Assembly (NCBI RefSeq): GCF_044457565.1
Contig: NZ_JBITGZ010000001.1
Location: forward strand, 124,001 to 188,000
From: Kitasatospora sp044457565
GTDB taxonomy: Bacteria; Actinomycetota; Actinomycetes; Streptomycetales; Streptomycetaceae
Length of the DNA stretch: 64,000 nt
Direction: 5' to 3'
The position numbers and the translations under genes are program-made. Shown piece after piece: positions 53,175 to 62,407 of the stretch. Below the pieces are notes generated by a model. The model ran no database searches. It had not been told where the DNA came from and saw nothing but the letters and a program-made list of their open reading frames with translations. The stretch's first letter is position 1; each line of letters begins with the position of its first letter.

Positions 53175-54518
53175 TCAGCCGGGTTCCCTGGCCCTGCTGC
53201 CGACCCGGGCCAGCGCCTCGACCACCCTCGGGTCGTACACCCGGCCGCGTTCCAGCCTCAGGCGCTCCAGCGCCTCCAGCCGGCCTGCCGGGTCGGGCAG
53301 GCCGCGGCTGCGGGCGGCGGTGAGCAGGTCGTCGTGGGCGTTGGCCACCCGGATGATCCGGGCCGCCAGCGGCAGCGTCCGGTCGTACCCGCCGTCCGGG
53401 CCGTGACAGGGATCGGCCAGCCGGGCGACCTGCTCGGCGACCTGGCGGGGCACCCCGGTACGGCGGATGACCTCGCTGCCCAGCCGGGCGATCCGCTGCT
53501 GCTCGGCGGCCGGCAGCAGCGCCGTCGCGCCGTCCGGGACGGGCTCGACCAGGGAGAGCTGGCCGATGTCGTGCATCAGCGCGGCGTACTCCAGCAGGGC
53601 GAGGTCGCGGGTGCCCAGGCCCAGCTCGCGGCCCAGCTCGCAGGCGGTGTCGGCGACCCGGCGGGCATGCCCGGGCGGGGTGTAGCCGGCCACCTCGGTG
53701 GCCCTGGAAAGGCTGGCGATGGTCTGGCCGGTGGTGGCCCGGGCGGCGGCCGCCCGCCGGAAGGACACCTGGGCCAGCAGCAGCGGGGCGCAGAACAGCG
53801 GCAGCGCCCACAGGCCCACCTCGCCGGCCGCCAGGCTGACCAGCATGCCGGTCGCCATGATCGCCGAGCCGATCCCGGGCAGCGCCCGCAGCTCGTCCTC
53901 CAGCGAGGCCGGCAGCCGAAGGCCCGTCCGGGCCCGGTGCAGGACGGCGGCGAGGGTGGCGTCGCAGAGCGCGGACAGCGCCGCGACGACGGTCAGCAGG
54001 ACCCCGTACGCGGGGCCGCCGAGCGCCAGCCGGTCGATGATCCCGCCGTTGTACAGCGGCTGGAAGACGCTGGCGGCGAAGCCGACGGTGAGCAGCCGGC
54101 GGGCGGCGGTGTCCCACCGGACGGCGTCGGCCCGCGGCCGGCCGCGGCGCCGGCGCGTCACCTGCCCCAGCTGGGCGATCGCCGTGCCGGCCGCGGTGAC
54201 GGCCACCACCTGGAGCACCCCGTGCGAGGTCGGCAGTCCGCGCAGCGGCCCCAGCAGGGCGTACGCGAGCGAGGCGGCGGCCCCGATCGGCGCCTGCTCA
54301 CGATCGCCCGGCAGGGTGATCCGCACGCTCTCGCCGAGGGCGATCAGTGCCAGGAAGACCAGCGCCACGTCCGGCTCGGCGATCCCCTGGAGCAGCGTCG
54401 CGCCGACCCCGGCCAACAGCAGTGCGCCCGCCGCGCCGTACACCGCGCGCACCGGCCAGCGGCCGCCGGAGCCGGGCGGGCGGGGAGGGCCGGCCGGGCG
54501 CCGGACCCGGGGTCTCAT
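53175..54518 (-). CDS. Membrane HD-GYP-like protein with degenerate catalytic site
   Basis: 447 residues. The N-terminal half has about eight membrane spans. The C-terminal half (about 265-440) is an HD-GYP fold in which MHDIGQLS replaces HDIGK and the HHE..DG.GYP element is altered to DPCHGPDGGYD. The metal His/Asp of the HD motif remain but the GYP signature is not kept. It is coupled to the upstream canonical HD-GYP gene by ATGA overlap and resembles it in layout. It may be a pseudo-enzyme or regulatory partner (inference). Confidence 0.83.
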   Translation of the reverse strand: MRPRVRRPAGPPRPPGSGGRWPVRAVYGAAGALLLAGVGATLLQGIAEPDVALVFLALIALGESVRITLPGDREQAPIGAAASLAYALLGPLRGLPTSHGVLQVVAVTAAGTAIAQLGQVTRRRRGRPRADAVRWDTAARRLLTVGFAASVFQPLYNGGIIDRLALGGPAYGVLLTVVAALSALCDATLAAVLHRARTGLRLPASLEDELRALPGIGSAIMATGMLVSLAAGEVGLWALPLFCAPLLLAQVSFRRAAAARATTGQTIASLSRATEVAGYTPPGHARRVADTACELGRELGLGTRDLALLEYAALMHDIGQLSLVEPVPDGATALLPAAEQQRIARLGSEVIRRTGVPRQVAEQVARLADPCHGPDGGYDRTLPLAARIIRVANAHDDLLTAARSRGLPDPAGRLEALERLRLERGRVYDPRVVEALARVGSRAREPG

Positions 54519-56116
54519 GTCGGCCCGGCCGTCGCCGCGGTGCCGCCCTGCGAGGAGATCCGGGGCGGTGCCGCACGGGCGGGCTCGGGCACGCCGAGCG
54601 GGATGTCCGGCACCTCGCCCGCCCAGCCGCCGGGCGGTGGCAGCGCGGGCTGCCAGCCGTGCCGGGCGACGGCGGCGACCAGCGCCCGGACCATCACCGG
54701 GTCGAACTGGCTGCCCGCGCACCGCTCCAGCTCGGCGACGGCCTCGGCGACCGGGCGGCCGCGCCGGTAGGAGCGGGTGGAGGTCATCGAGTCGAAGGCG
54801 TCGGCGACCGCGATGATCCGGGCGAACTCCGGGATCTGCGCCCCGGCCAGCCCGGCCGGGTACCCGCGCCCGTCCATCCGCTCGTGGTGGTGCAGGATGC
54901 CCGCGTGCGCCTCGCCGAGGAAGGCGATGCCGCGTACCAGCTCGTGCCCGTACACCGGGTGGACCTCGACGGCGTGCCGCTCCTCCTCCGTCAGGGGACC
55001 GTTTCTTCGCAGCAGCTCGGTGGCGACCCCGAGCTTGCCGACGTCGTGCAGGACGCCAGCGAACCGCAGTGTCCGCAGCCGCTCGGGCTCCATCCCCAGC
55101 TGGCGCGCGATCAGTACGGCGGCCTTGCCGACCCGTTCGCTGTGCCCCCGGGTGTACGCGTCCTTGATCTCCACGGCCTGCACCAGTGCCTGGACGGTCG
55201 CCTGGTGCGCGTCCCCCTCACGGTGGCCCTGGGAGAACACCCAGGCCGAGATCGACAGTGGGAGCAGCGCGAGCAGCGCCGCGAAGGCCCCGTACGGGCC
55301 CTGCCAGAGCACGGCCAGCATCAGCCCGCCGGCCGCGTGCACCAGCACCGGCGGCCCGACGGCGGTGGTCAGGCCGCCCAGCAGGACGCCGGGCGGGCGG
55401 TGTTCGGCCAGCATCAGCATGCCGCCCACCAGGACGCCGTTGACCAGGCAGAACGCGGCGACGGCGGCGAGCGCGGGCAGCAGCGCGCCGGGGAAGCTCG
55501 AACCGAGCAGCAGCCGCGGCCCGGCCAGCAGGTGGAACACCGCGGCGGCGGTGAAGGCGCAGACCGCGAGCTGGGCGGCGTTCCAGCGCGCGCGCAGCCG
55601 GCTGCGCGCGGCGCCCGGCCCCTGCGGGTTGCAGAGTGCGGCCGGCAGCGCGACCAGCGCGGCGGCGGCCGCGGGGAGCATCAGGATCCCGGCGAAGAGC
55701 ACCGGGAAGAAGGCGTTGACATCCGGGTGCACCGGCGGCCGCTCGCGCAGCGCAGGGCGGCGCAGCAGTCTGCGGCCCAGCCGCCGGCAGGGGGTGGGCA
55801 GTCCCTGGGAGAGCGCCTCCCAGCACGCGTGCAGGAAGGCGAGCAGACCGACCTTGGGCCAGTCCACCGGTGTGCCCAGCCAGGGTGGCAGCCAGTCCGG
55901 GGTGGCCCCGGGCAGCAGCGGCAGCAGGCAGCAGAGCGCGGCGACCGGTACCGCGACCAGGTACCGCACCGCGCCGGCGGGCAGGTCCGCGCCTGCGCTG
56001 TCGGTAGCGATCTCGACCTCCCCGCCCTCTCGGCCCGCACCGCGCCGGCGCGCCGGGGCGGCCCGCAGTGAGCGTTCGTCAGGAGGATAGGGCTCAGCCC
56101 CGGCGCGGGGACGCAT
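54515..56116 (-). CDS. Membrane HD-GYP phosphodiesterase (c-di-GMP type)
   Basis: 533 residues. Several membrane spans (about 50-310) precede the HD-GYP domain. Motifs: RGHSERVGKAA, LHDVGKLGV, and HHERMDGRGYPAGLAG, the full set of a diguanylate phosphodiesterase. FARIIAVADAFDSMTSTRSYR follows. It should hydrolyse c-di-GMP, a regulator of development in Streptomyces. ATG 56116 is used; a TTG at 56170 with GAGGTGA would add 18 residues. It heads a two-gene unit with the degenerate paralogue. Confidence 0.9.
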   Translation of the reverse strand: MRPRAGAEPYPPDERSLRAAPARRRGAGREGGEVEIATDSAGADLPAGAVRYLVAVPVAALCCLLPLLPGATPDWLPPWLGTPVDWPKVGLLAFLHACWEALSQGLPTPCRRLGRRLLRRPALRERPPVHPDVNAFFPVLFAGILMLPAAAAALVALPAALCNPQGPGAARSRLRARWNAAQLAVCAFTAAAVFHLLAGPRLLLGSSFPGALLPALAAVAAFCLVNGVLVGGMLMLAEHRPPGVLLGGLTTAVGPPVLVHAAGGLMLAVLWQGPYGAFAALLALLPLSISAWVFSQGHREGDAHQATVQALVQAVEIKDAYTRGHSERVGKAAVLIARQLGMEPERLRTLRFAGVLHDVGKLGVATELLRRNGPLTEEERHAVEVHPVYGHELVRGIAFLGEAHAGILHHHERMDGRGYPAGLAGAQIPEFARIIAVADAFDSMTSTRSYRRGRPVAEAVAELERCAGSQFDPVMVRALVAAVARHGWQPALPPPGGWAGEVPDIPLGVPEPARAAPPRISSQGGTAATAGPT

Positions 56117-56213
56117 GATCGCGTAATGCCGCAGCTGGCACACCGCCAACTCACTCGAAAGAGTGAGCAAAGGTCACCTCGGGAGCGCACGGCCCGCAGA
56201 CGTGAAACGCAGA

Positions 56214-56245
56214 CAGGGCCCCGGGAGCACTCTCCCGGGGCCCTG
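56214..56245. terminator. Terminator between rsrA and the HD-GYP gene
   Basis: A perfect 14-bp stem (56214-56227 with 56232-56245) with loop CACT, 21 bases beyond the rsrA stop on the minus strand. Confidence 0.85.
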
Positions 56246-56265
56246 CCGATGTCACGTCCGACCGG

Positions 56266-56628
56266 TCATTCGGCCGAGCTGGTCAGCTCCACCGCGGCGA
56301 CGTAGGGCACCGGGGCCCGGTGGCCCTCCGCGCCGGAGTCGACGGACACCACCAGCGCCTCGCCCGGCCGCTGCCCGGCCCGGATCGAGTCGATCCTGGC
56401 CAGCACCTTGCCGCGCAGGTCGGACGGGGTGTCGTCGCATCCGCAGGAGCGCTTGATCAGCGCCTTGATGGCCTGCTCCAGGCCGTACTTCTCCAGGCAG
56501 GGCGAGCACTCCTCGAAGTGCTCGCGCAGCTTGGCGCAGTCGCCTTCCGCCATCTCGTTGTCGAGGAATTCATAGAGGTGGTCGAGCACCTCGCCGCAAT
56601 CGGTGTCGTGCGGATCGCCGCAGCTCAT
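56266..56628 (-). CDS. rsrA: Redox-sensitive zinc anti-sigma factor
   Basis: 120 residues. The zinc-anti-sigma signature is HFEECSPC (His37, Cys41, Cys44), with Cys11 as the further ligand; Cys3, Cys31, Cys62 and Cys64 are also present. In S. coelicolor RsrA a disulfide between Cys11 and Cys44 expels zinc and frees SigR under thiol oxidation. All of these residues are at the expected positions. ATG 56628 overlaps the sigR stop. Confidence 0.95.
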   Translation of the reverse strand: MSCGDPHDTDCGEVLDHLYEFLDNEMAEGDCAKLREHFEECSPCLEKYGLEQAIKALIKRSCGCDDTPSDLRGKVLARIDSIRAGQRPGEALVVSVDSGAEGHRAPVPYVAAVELTSSAE

Positions 56629-57530
56629 GAACCCGCGCCCTTCACTTCCTGCGCTGCCCCGCTGCCGGCCGGGACGAGCCCGCGCTCGCGGGCGTAGTCC
56701 TCCAGCATGCCGCGCAACTGACGGCGGCCACGGTGCAGCCGGGACATCACCGTACCGATGGGTGTACCCATGATGTCCGCGATCTCCTTGTACGCAAAGC
56801 CCTCTACATCAGCCAGATACACCGCGATCCGGAACTCCTCCGGGATGGCCTGGAGGGCGTCCTTCACATCGCTGTCGGGGAGGTGGTCCAACGCCTGGGT
56901 CTCCGCGGAGCGCAGGCCGGTCGACATGTGCGACTCGGCCCGGGCCAGCTGCCAGTCCTCGATCTCCTCGGCCGCCGTCCGCTGGGGCTCCCGCTGCTTC
57001 TTGCGGTACGAGTTGATGAAGGTGTTGGTGAGGATGCGGTACAGCCAGGCCTTGAGGTTGGTGCCCTCGCGGAACTGGTGGAACGACGCGTACGCCTTGG
57101 CGAACGCCTCCTGGAGCAGGTCCTCCGCGTCGGCCGGGTTGCGGGTCATCCGCAGCGCGGCCGAGTACATCGGGTCCAGGAAGCCCAGGGCATCGCGCTC
57201 GAAGCGCTCCCGCCGGGCCTCCTCGCTCTCGGCCGCGGACACCCTGAAGGTGTCCTCGCCGATCGCCTCGGCCAGCTCCTCACCGGAGAGCGCCTCGCCC
57301 GCGGGCACCCCGCCGCTCAGGCCCGTACCCGGCTCGGCCTCGTCCTCGGTCCCGACGACCGGACCCACCTCCTTGGCACTCCGGGGCCGGTCCACAGCGG
57401 GCCGCCCCGAGATGGAGGATATAGGGCTGACGGGCTTCTCGCCCGCGACAAGCCAGTCCGACCATGAAGGGGTGAGGCTGCTTCCGGCCTCGCGCTCCTC
57501 CGGCCGCTCGGGGCACGCGATCGAACCCAT
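56625..57530 (-). CDS. sigR: Oxidative-stress sigma factor SigR, with N-terminal extension
   Basis: 301 residues from ATG 57530; the classical shorter form begins at the in-frame GTG 57368 (residue 55, MGPVVGTEDE; 247 residues). Region 2 (MYSAALRMTRNPADAEDLLQ, LKAWLYRILTNTFINSYRKK) and region 4 (GFAYKEIADIMGTPIGTVMSRLHRG) are typical ECF. It directs the thiol-oxidative stress regulon and is held by RsrA. In S. coelicolor the SigR' form also has a 55-residue N-terminal extension, is stress-induced and is quickly degraded; the extension here is the same length. A SigR promoter lies just upstream. Confidence 0.95.
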   Translation of the reverse strand: MGSIACPERPEEREAGSSLTPSWSDWLVAGEKPVSPISSISGRPAVDRPRSAKEVGPVVGTEDEAEPGTGLSGGVPAGEALSGEELAEAIGEDTFRVSAAESEEARRERFERDALGFLDPMYSAALRMTRNPADAEDLLQEAFAKAYASFHQFREGTNLKAWLYRILTNTFINSYRKKQREPQRTAAEEIEDWQLARAESHMSTGLRSAETQALDHLPDSDVKDALQAIPEEFRIAVYLADVEGFAYKEIADIMGTPIGTVMSRLHRGRRQLRGMLEDYARERGLVPAGSGAAQEVKGAGS

Positions 57531-57571
57531 CTGACCTGCCTTCCACCGGGATTCAAGCTGACGAGGGTGTT

Positions 57572-57597
57572 AACCACGCCGTCGCCGCACACATTCC
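57572..57597 (-). promoter_or_regulatory. SigR-dependent autoregulatory promoter of sigR
   Basis: On the minus strand GGAAT (57597-57593), exactly 18 bases, then GTT (57574-57572) fits the SigR consensus GGAAT-N18-GTT. Its start point would lie some 30 bases before the long-form ATG, so the induced transcript makes the extended SigR. In S. coelicolor the matching promoter is sigRp2. Confidence 0.85.
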
Positions 57598-57605
57598 CGG
57601 CCCGG

Positions 57606-58241
57606 TCACAGCAGTGCGAGCACCCAGCGGCCGACCGCCCCGGTGATCAGCTCCAGCACCTCCGCCTGCCCCATGGACGCGCGTTTGGGCACGTCGAAGC
57701 CGTGGCCGCCGTACGGCAGGGCGACCAACTCGTGGCTCCCGGGCAGCTCGGGGAACTCCTGCGGCCCGCCGAAGGGGTCGGCCGCGCCCTGCACCACCAG
57801 GGTCGGCAGGCCGCTCTCCAGCAGCTCCGCGGCCCGGCTCCTCTCCGGCCGGCCCGGCGGGTGCAGCGGGAAGGCCAGCGCGAGGACCCCGACCGCGCCG
57901 GTCGCCGCACCCGTGCGGCAGGCCACCCGGGCCCCGGCGCTGCGTCCGCCCACCACCAGCGGCAGGCCCTCCTCACGCAGCCGCTCGGCGACCGGCACCC
58001 AGCCGGTGTCCAGCGTCCTGGGGGCCGGTGCGACCTTCTTCCCGGCCACCCGCCAGGGCTGCTCGACCAGCGCGACGGTGATCCCCAGCGGCGGCAGCGC
58101 CTCGGCCAGCGCCCGCAGGTCCCGGGCCTCGATGCCGCCGCCGGCGCCGTGGCCCAGCGCGAGCACCGCCCTGGCGGTGCCGGCGGCGGGGGCGTAGCTG
58201 ATCCGGGCGTCGCCGGCCGGGGTGGGGACGAGACTCTGCAT
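57606..58241 (-). CDS. Alpha/beta hydrolase, KANL3/Tex30-like
   Basis: 211 residues. LALGHGAGGGIEARD (oxyanion region), the nucleophile Ser in VVGGRSAGARVACR and the catalytic His in YGGHGFDVPKR fit the small alpha/beta-hydrolase group of the KANL3/Tex30 type. The natural substrate is unknown. ATG 58241. It lies about 60 bases after the SRAP gene on the same strand and may share its transcript. Confidence 0.86.
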   Translation of the reverse strand: MQSLVPTPAGDARISYAPAAGTARAVLALGHGAGGGIEARDLRALAEALPPLGITVALVEQPWRVAGKKVAPAPRTLDTGWVPVAERLREEGLPLVVGGRSAGARVACRTGAATGAVGVLALAFPLHPPGRPERSRAAELLESGLPTLVVQGAADPFGGPQEFPELPGSHELVALPYGGHGFDVPKRASMGQAEVLELITGAVGRWVLALL

Positions 58242-58300
58242 GACGGCGAACTCCAGGGGCGGGGCTTGCGAGGGCGGGGGCCCAGGGCAGGGTGGCGGCT

Positions 58301-59050
58301 TCAGAACAGCGTGCTCTCGCGCTCCTCCTCGGCCGGGAGCAGCAGCTCGGGCCCGTTGTTGCGGATGCTGCCGACCGCGGGCCCGACCGGCCTGGCGTTC
58401 AGCGCGCCGGGTGCGGGCGCCACCAGCAGCGGGCGCAGCTCGTCCGGGTCGCTGAGGGCCGGGTCGAGCCAGTCGCCGACGGTGGCGCGGTCCAGGAACA
58501 GCGGCATCCGCTCGTGGATCGGGGCGAGCGCGGGCTCGGCGGCGGTGGTGATGACGCTGCACGTCACCAGCCAGGCCCGCGGGTGGTCGGCCGGGCGGGT
58601 GCGGTCGCGCCAGAACTCGTACAGGCCGGCGAGGGCGAGCACCCCGCCGTCCGTCCGGCTGACGAAGTACGGCTGCTTGCGCGGCTTGCCCCCGGGCCCG
58701 GGCGAGGTCTGCCACTCGTAGTAGCCGTCCACCGGGAGGACGCAGCGCCGGGAGGCGAAGGCCTGCCGGTAGGAGGGCTTCTCGTGGACGGTCTCGGCCC
58801 TGGCATTGATCATCTTGACCGCCGACTCCGGGGACTTCGACCAGGCCGGCACCAGGCCCCAGCGCAGCACCCGCAGCTGGCGCACCGGCCGCGAGCCGTC
58901 CTTGGGCTGCCGCTCCAGCACCGCGAAGGCGCCGTCGGTGGGGGCGACGTTCCAGCTGGGCGCCAGCGTCTCGGCCGGGTCCCACTGCGCCACGTCGAAG
59001 AGCTCGACCAGGTCCTCGGGCTTGTTGGTGGAGGCGAAGCGACCGCACAT
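58301..59050 (-). CDS. SOS response-associated peptidase (SRAP, YedK/HMCES-like)
   Basis: 249 residues. Catalytic Cys2 (MCGRFAS), Asn in NVAPTDG, the GYYEW motif and the active-site His in APIHERMP are conserved. It forms a covalent adduct with abasic sites in single-stranded DNA and protects them. ATG 59050. Length fits. Very sure of family. Confidence 0.94.
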   Translation of the reverse strand: MCGRFASTNKPEDLVELFDVAQWDPAETLAPSWNVAPTDGAFAVLERQPKDGSRPVRQLRVLRWGLVPAWSKSPESAVKMINARAETVHEKPSYRQAFASRRCVLPVDGYYEWQTSPGPGGKPRKQPYFVSRTDGGVLALAGLYEFWRDRTRPADHPRAWLVTCSVITTAAEPALAPIHERMPLFLDRATVGDWLDPALSDPDELRPLLVAPAPGALNARPVGPAVGSIRNNGPELLLPAEEERESTLF

Positions 59051-59234
59051 ACCGTCAGCTTGCCACGGGCACCCCGGTCGGCACTTCCTCATCTCACGAA
59101 CAGAACCGGGCGCTACCGCGGGGCCGTCCTCCCGTGGGAGGCTGCCAGCCGCACGCTGCCACCGCGCCCGCCACCGGCCCGGCGGGGAGGCGGCGGGCCG
59201 ACCGCGAGACCGACCGGAGGCGAGACCCGCAGGC

Positions 59235-59963
59235 ATGGACGGACACAGCATCGGCGAGGTCTGGGACCGCGTCCTGGGGACCCAGCCCGACCCGCCCACC
59301 TGGATCGCCCTGGGCGCCGCCGCCGTCGCGCTGCTGGTGGTGCTGCCGCACCCCGTCTGGCGGCTCAGCCGCAACGTGGTGACGATCGCGCACGAGGGCG
59401 GCCACGGCCTGGTCGCGCTGCTGACCGGCCGCCGGCTGTCCGGCATCAGGCTCCACTCGGACACCTCGGGGCTGACCGTCTCCTCCGGCCGGCCGACCGG
59501 CCCCGGCATGATCCTCACCGCCGCCGCCGGCTACACCGCGCCCTCCCTGCTGGGCCTGGGCGGGGCGGCCCTGCTGGCGGCGGGCCACATCACCGCGCTG
59601 CTGTGGATCTCGATCGCCCTGCTGGCCGCGATGCTGATCATGATCCGGAACGCCTTCGGGCTGCTCTCGGTGGTGGTCACCGGCGCCGCGTTCTTCCTGA
59701 TCTCCTGGTACGGCGGCAGCGAACTGCAGGCCGCCTTCGCCTACCTCGGCGTCTGGTTCCTGCTGCTCGGGGGCGTGCGCCCGGTCGCCGAGCTGCAACG
59801 CAAGCGGCGGCACGGCGGCGCGCGCGACTCCGACGCCGACCAGCTGGCCCGGCTGACCGGAATCGGCGCCCTGGTCTGGGTGACGGTGTTCCTGCTGGTG
59901 GCGATCGTCAGCCTGCTGCTCGGTGCCAGCTGGCTGCTCACGCCGGTCCCACCATTCGAGTAG
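59235..59963 (+). CDS. M50 family membrane metalloprotease-like protein
   Basis: 242 residues with six spans. The zinc motif HEGGH lies near residue 53 (TIAHEGGHGLVALLTGRRLSG), at the start of a membrane helix. ELQRKRRHGG is a cytoplasmic loop. This is the short M50-type (YtfI/SpoIVFB-like) form found in streptomycetes. It may act in intramembrane cleavage; the substrate is unknown. The second metal ligand (a later Asp) was not clearly located. CGGAGG lies about 20 bases upstream; a nearer site is not strong. Confidence 0.82.
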   Translation: MDGHSIGEVWDRVLGTQPDPPTWIALGAAAVALLVVLPHPVWRLSRNVVTIAHEGGHGLVALLTGRRLSGIRLHSDTSGLTVSSGRPTGPGMILTAAAGYTAPSLLGLGGAALLAAGHITALLWISIALLAAMLIMIRNAFGLLSVVVTGAAFFLISWYGGSELQAAFAYLGVWFLLLGGVRPVAELQRKRRHGGARDSDADQLARLTGIGALVWVTVFLLVAIVSLLLGASWLLTPVPPFE

Positions 59964-60003
59964 GCGCGAGGGCCCTTCCCGTCCGGCCCCTAAACTGGCC
60001 CCT

Positions 60004-61335
60004 ATGACCGAGACCCTGTGGCCCGCCCCCGTCGCGACCACCGCCGTTGACGCGACCGTCACCATCCCCGGCTCCAAGTCGGTCACCAACCGAGCCCTGC
60101 TGCTGGCCGCGCTCGCCGGCGAGCCCGGCTGGGTACGCCGGCCGCTGCGCAGCCGCGACTCCCAGCTGATGGCCGACGGACTGCGGGCGCTGGGCGTCGG
60201 CATCGAGGAGACGGTCAACAACGCCACCGGCGGCACCGGCGGCGGCGAGGCCTGGCGGGTCATCCCGGCCCCCGCCCTGCGCGGCCCGGCCCGGATCGAC
60301 GTGGGCAACGCCGGCACGGTCATGCGCTTCCTGCCGCCGCTCGCGGTGCTGGCCGACGGGCCGGTCCACTTCGACGGCGACCCCCGCTCGTACGAGCGCC
60401 CCCAGCACGGCGTGATCAACGCCCTGCGCACGCTGGGCGCCCGGATCGACGACGGCGGGCGCGGCTCCTTCCCGCTCACCGTGCACGGCACCGGCGCGCT
60501 GGACGGCGGGCCGGTCGAGCTCGACGCCTCGTCCTCCTCCCAGTTCGTCTCGGCGCTGCTGCTCTCGGGCGCCCGCTACAACCAGGGCGTCGAGGTCCGG
60601 CACGTCGGCGGCCCGGTGCCCTCGCTGCCGCACATCCGGATGACGGTCGACATGCTGCGCCTGGCCGGCGTCCAGGTCGACGCCCCCGAGGACGGCGGCG
60701 AGAAGGACGTCTGGCGGGTCACCCCCGGGGCGCTGCTCGGCCGGGACATGGTGGTCGAGCCCGACCTCTCCAACGCCGCGCCGTTCTTCGCCGCCGCGCT
60801 GGTCACCGGCGGCCGGGTGACCGTCCGCGACTGGCCCAAGCACACCTACCAGCCCGGCGACCAGCTGCGCGAGATCTACACCCGGATGGGCGGCTCCTGC
60901 CGCTTCACCGACGAGGGCCTGGAGTTCACCGGCACCGGCCGGATCCACGGCATCGAGGCCGACCTGCACGACGTGGGCGAGCTGACGCCCGTGATCGCGG
61001 CGGTCGCCGCCCTCGCGGACTCCGAGTCCCACCTGTACGGCATCGCCCACCTGCGGATGCACGAGACGGACCGGCTGGCCGCGCTCGCCAAGGAGATCAA
61101 CGACCTCGGCGGCGACGTCACCGAGACCGAGGACGGCCTGCGGATCCGCCCACGCACCCTGCACGGCGGGATCTTCCACACCTACGAGGACCACCGCCTC
61201 GCCACCGCCGCCGCCGTCCTCGGCCTGGCCGTCGAGGGCGTTCAGGTGGAGAACGTCGCCACCACCGCCAAGACCCTCCCGGACTTCCCGCTGATGTGGG
61301 ACGACCTCCTCACGGGGGCGGCGGCGGACGCCTGA
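60004..61335 (+). CDS. aroA: 3-phosphoshikimate 1-carboxyvinyltransferase
   Basis: 443 residues; the EPSP synthase step of the shikimate pathway (PEP + shikimate-3-phosphate). GSKSVTNRALLLAALA near 24, GNAGTVMRFLPP near 103, SSSQFVSALLL and HETDRLAALAKE near 353 are conserved. The glycine after GNAG (GNAGT) is the class-I pattern. ATG 60004; the weak upstream sequence suggests a leaderless or weak start. rsgA follows after 16 bases. Confidence 0.97.
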   Translation: MTETLWPAPVATTAVDATVTIPGSKSVTNRALLLAALAGEPGWVRRPLRSRDSQLMADGLRALGVGIEETVNNATGGTGGGEAWRVIPAPALRGPARIDVGNAGTVMRFLPPLAVLADGPVHFDGDPRSYERPQHGVINALRTLGARIDDGGRGSFPLTVHGTGALDGGPVELDASSSSQFVSALLLSGARYNQGVEVRHVGGPVPSLPHIRMTVDMLRLAGVQVDAPEDGGEKDVWRVTPGALLGRDMVVEPDLSNAAPFFAAALVTGGRVTVRDWPKHTYQPGDQLREIYTRMGGSCRFTDEGLEFTGTGRIHGIEADLHDVGELTPVIAAVAALADSESHLYGIAHLRMHETDRLAALAKEINDLGGDVTETEDGLRIRPRTLHGGIFHTYEDHRLATAAAVLGLAVEGVQVENVATTAKTLPDFPLMWDDLLTGAAADA

Positions 61336-61351
61336 GCGGAGAGTTGAGCAC

Positions 61352-62407
61352 ATGCGCCGCTACGGCAAGGACGCCGACGAGGACGACATCCGCAACCGCC
61401 CGGGCCGCAAGGGCTCCCGGCCACGGACCCGGATCCGCCCCAAGCACGAGGACGCCGCCGAGGCGATGATCCTCACCGTCGACCGGGGCCGGCTGACCTG
61501 CCTGGTCGACGCCGGGACGAAGCACGAACGCGAGGTCCTCGCGATGAAGTCCCGCGAGCTGGGCCGCAAGGGCGTGGTGGTCGGCGACGTCGTGCACGTC
61601 GTCGGCGACCTCACCGGTGAGCCGGACACCCTGGCCCGGATCGTGCGGGTGGAGGAGCGCACCTCGGTACTGCGCCGCACCGCGGACGACGACGACCCGT
61701 ACGAGCGGATCGTCGTCGCCAACGCCCAGCAGCTGGCGATCGTCACGGCCCTGGCCGACCCGGAGCCCCGGCCCCGGCTGATCGACCGCTGCCTGGTCGC
61801 GGCGTACGACGCCGGCATGGAGCCGCTGCTGGTGCTCACCAAGTCCGACCTCGCACCGGCCGAACCGCTGCTGGAGGCGTACGCGCCGCTGGGCATGAGC
61901 CACGTGGTGACCAGGCGGGACGAGCTGGCCACCGAGGGCGCCGAGGCCGTCCGGGCGTACCTGCGCGGGCGCTCGACCGTCTTCATCGGGCACTCCGGGG
62001 TGGGCAAGACCACCCTGGTCAACGCGCTGGTGCCGCAGCACCAGCGGACCACCGGCGTGGTCAACGCCGTCACCGGCCGGGGCCGGCACACCACCGTCTC
62101 GGCGCTCGCCCTGCGGCTGCCGCCGCCCCCGGGCGCCAAGCCCGGCTCGAAGAAGGCGCTCGACCCGGGCTGGGTGATCGACACGCCGGGGTTCCGCTCC
62201 TTCGGTCTCTCTCACATCGACCCGTCCCGGGTGATCCTCGCGTTCCCCGACCTGGAGCCGGGCACCGTCGACTGCCCGCGCGCCTGCAGCCACGACGAGA
62301 AGGACTGCGCGCTGGACGCCTGGGTCGCGGACGGCCACGCCGAGCAGGCCCGGCTGTACTCGCTGCGCCGGCTGCTCTCCAGCCGGGAGGCCCGGGAAGG
62401 TGACTGA
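61352..62407 (+). CDS. rsgA: Ribosome small-subunit-dependent GTPase A
   Basis: 351 residues; GTPase that helps mature the 30S subunit. A basic N-terminus and an OB fold (about 38-110) precede the circularly permuted G domain: TKSD (G4) near 165, GHSGVGKTTLVNAL (G1) near 211, DTPGF (G3) near 276. The C-terminal zinc finger has CPRACSHDEKDC. The start is 16 bases after aroA, so co-transcribed. Confidence 0.95.
   Translation: MRRYGKDADEDDIRNRPGRKGSRPRTRIRPKHEDAAEAMILTVDRGRLTCLVDAGTKHEREVLAMKSRELGRKGVVVGDVVHVVGDLTGEPDTLARIVRVEERTSVLRRTADDDDPYERIVVANAQQLAIVTALADPEPRPRLIDRCLVAAYDAGMEPLLVLTKSDLAPAEPLLEAYAPLGMSHVVTRRDELATEGAEAVRAYLRGRSTVFIGHSGVGKTTLVNALVPQHQRTTGVVNAVTGRGRHTTVSALALRLPPPPGAKPGSKKALDPGWVIDTPGFRSFGLSHIDPSRVILAFPDLEPGTVDCPRACSHDEKDCALDAWVADGHAEQARLYSLRRLLSSREAREGD

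Noticed and set aside
56149..56166. CTCACTC-GAAA-GAGTGAG hairpin before the HD-GYP gene
   Set aside because: Seven-bp stem with a tetraloop and no T-run; could be a local operator but nothing supports a function.
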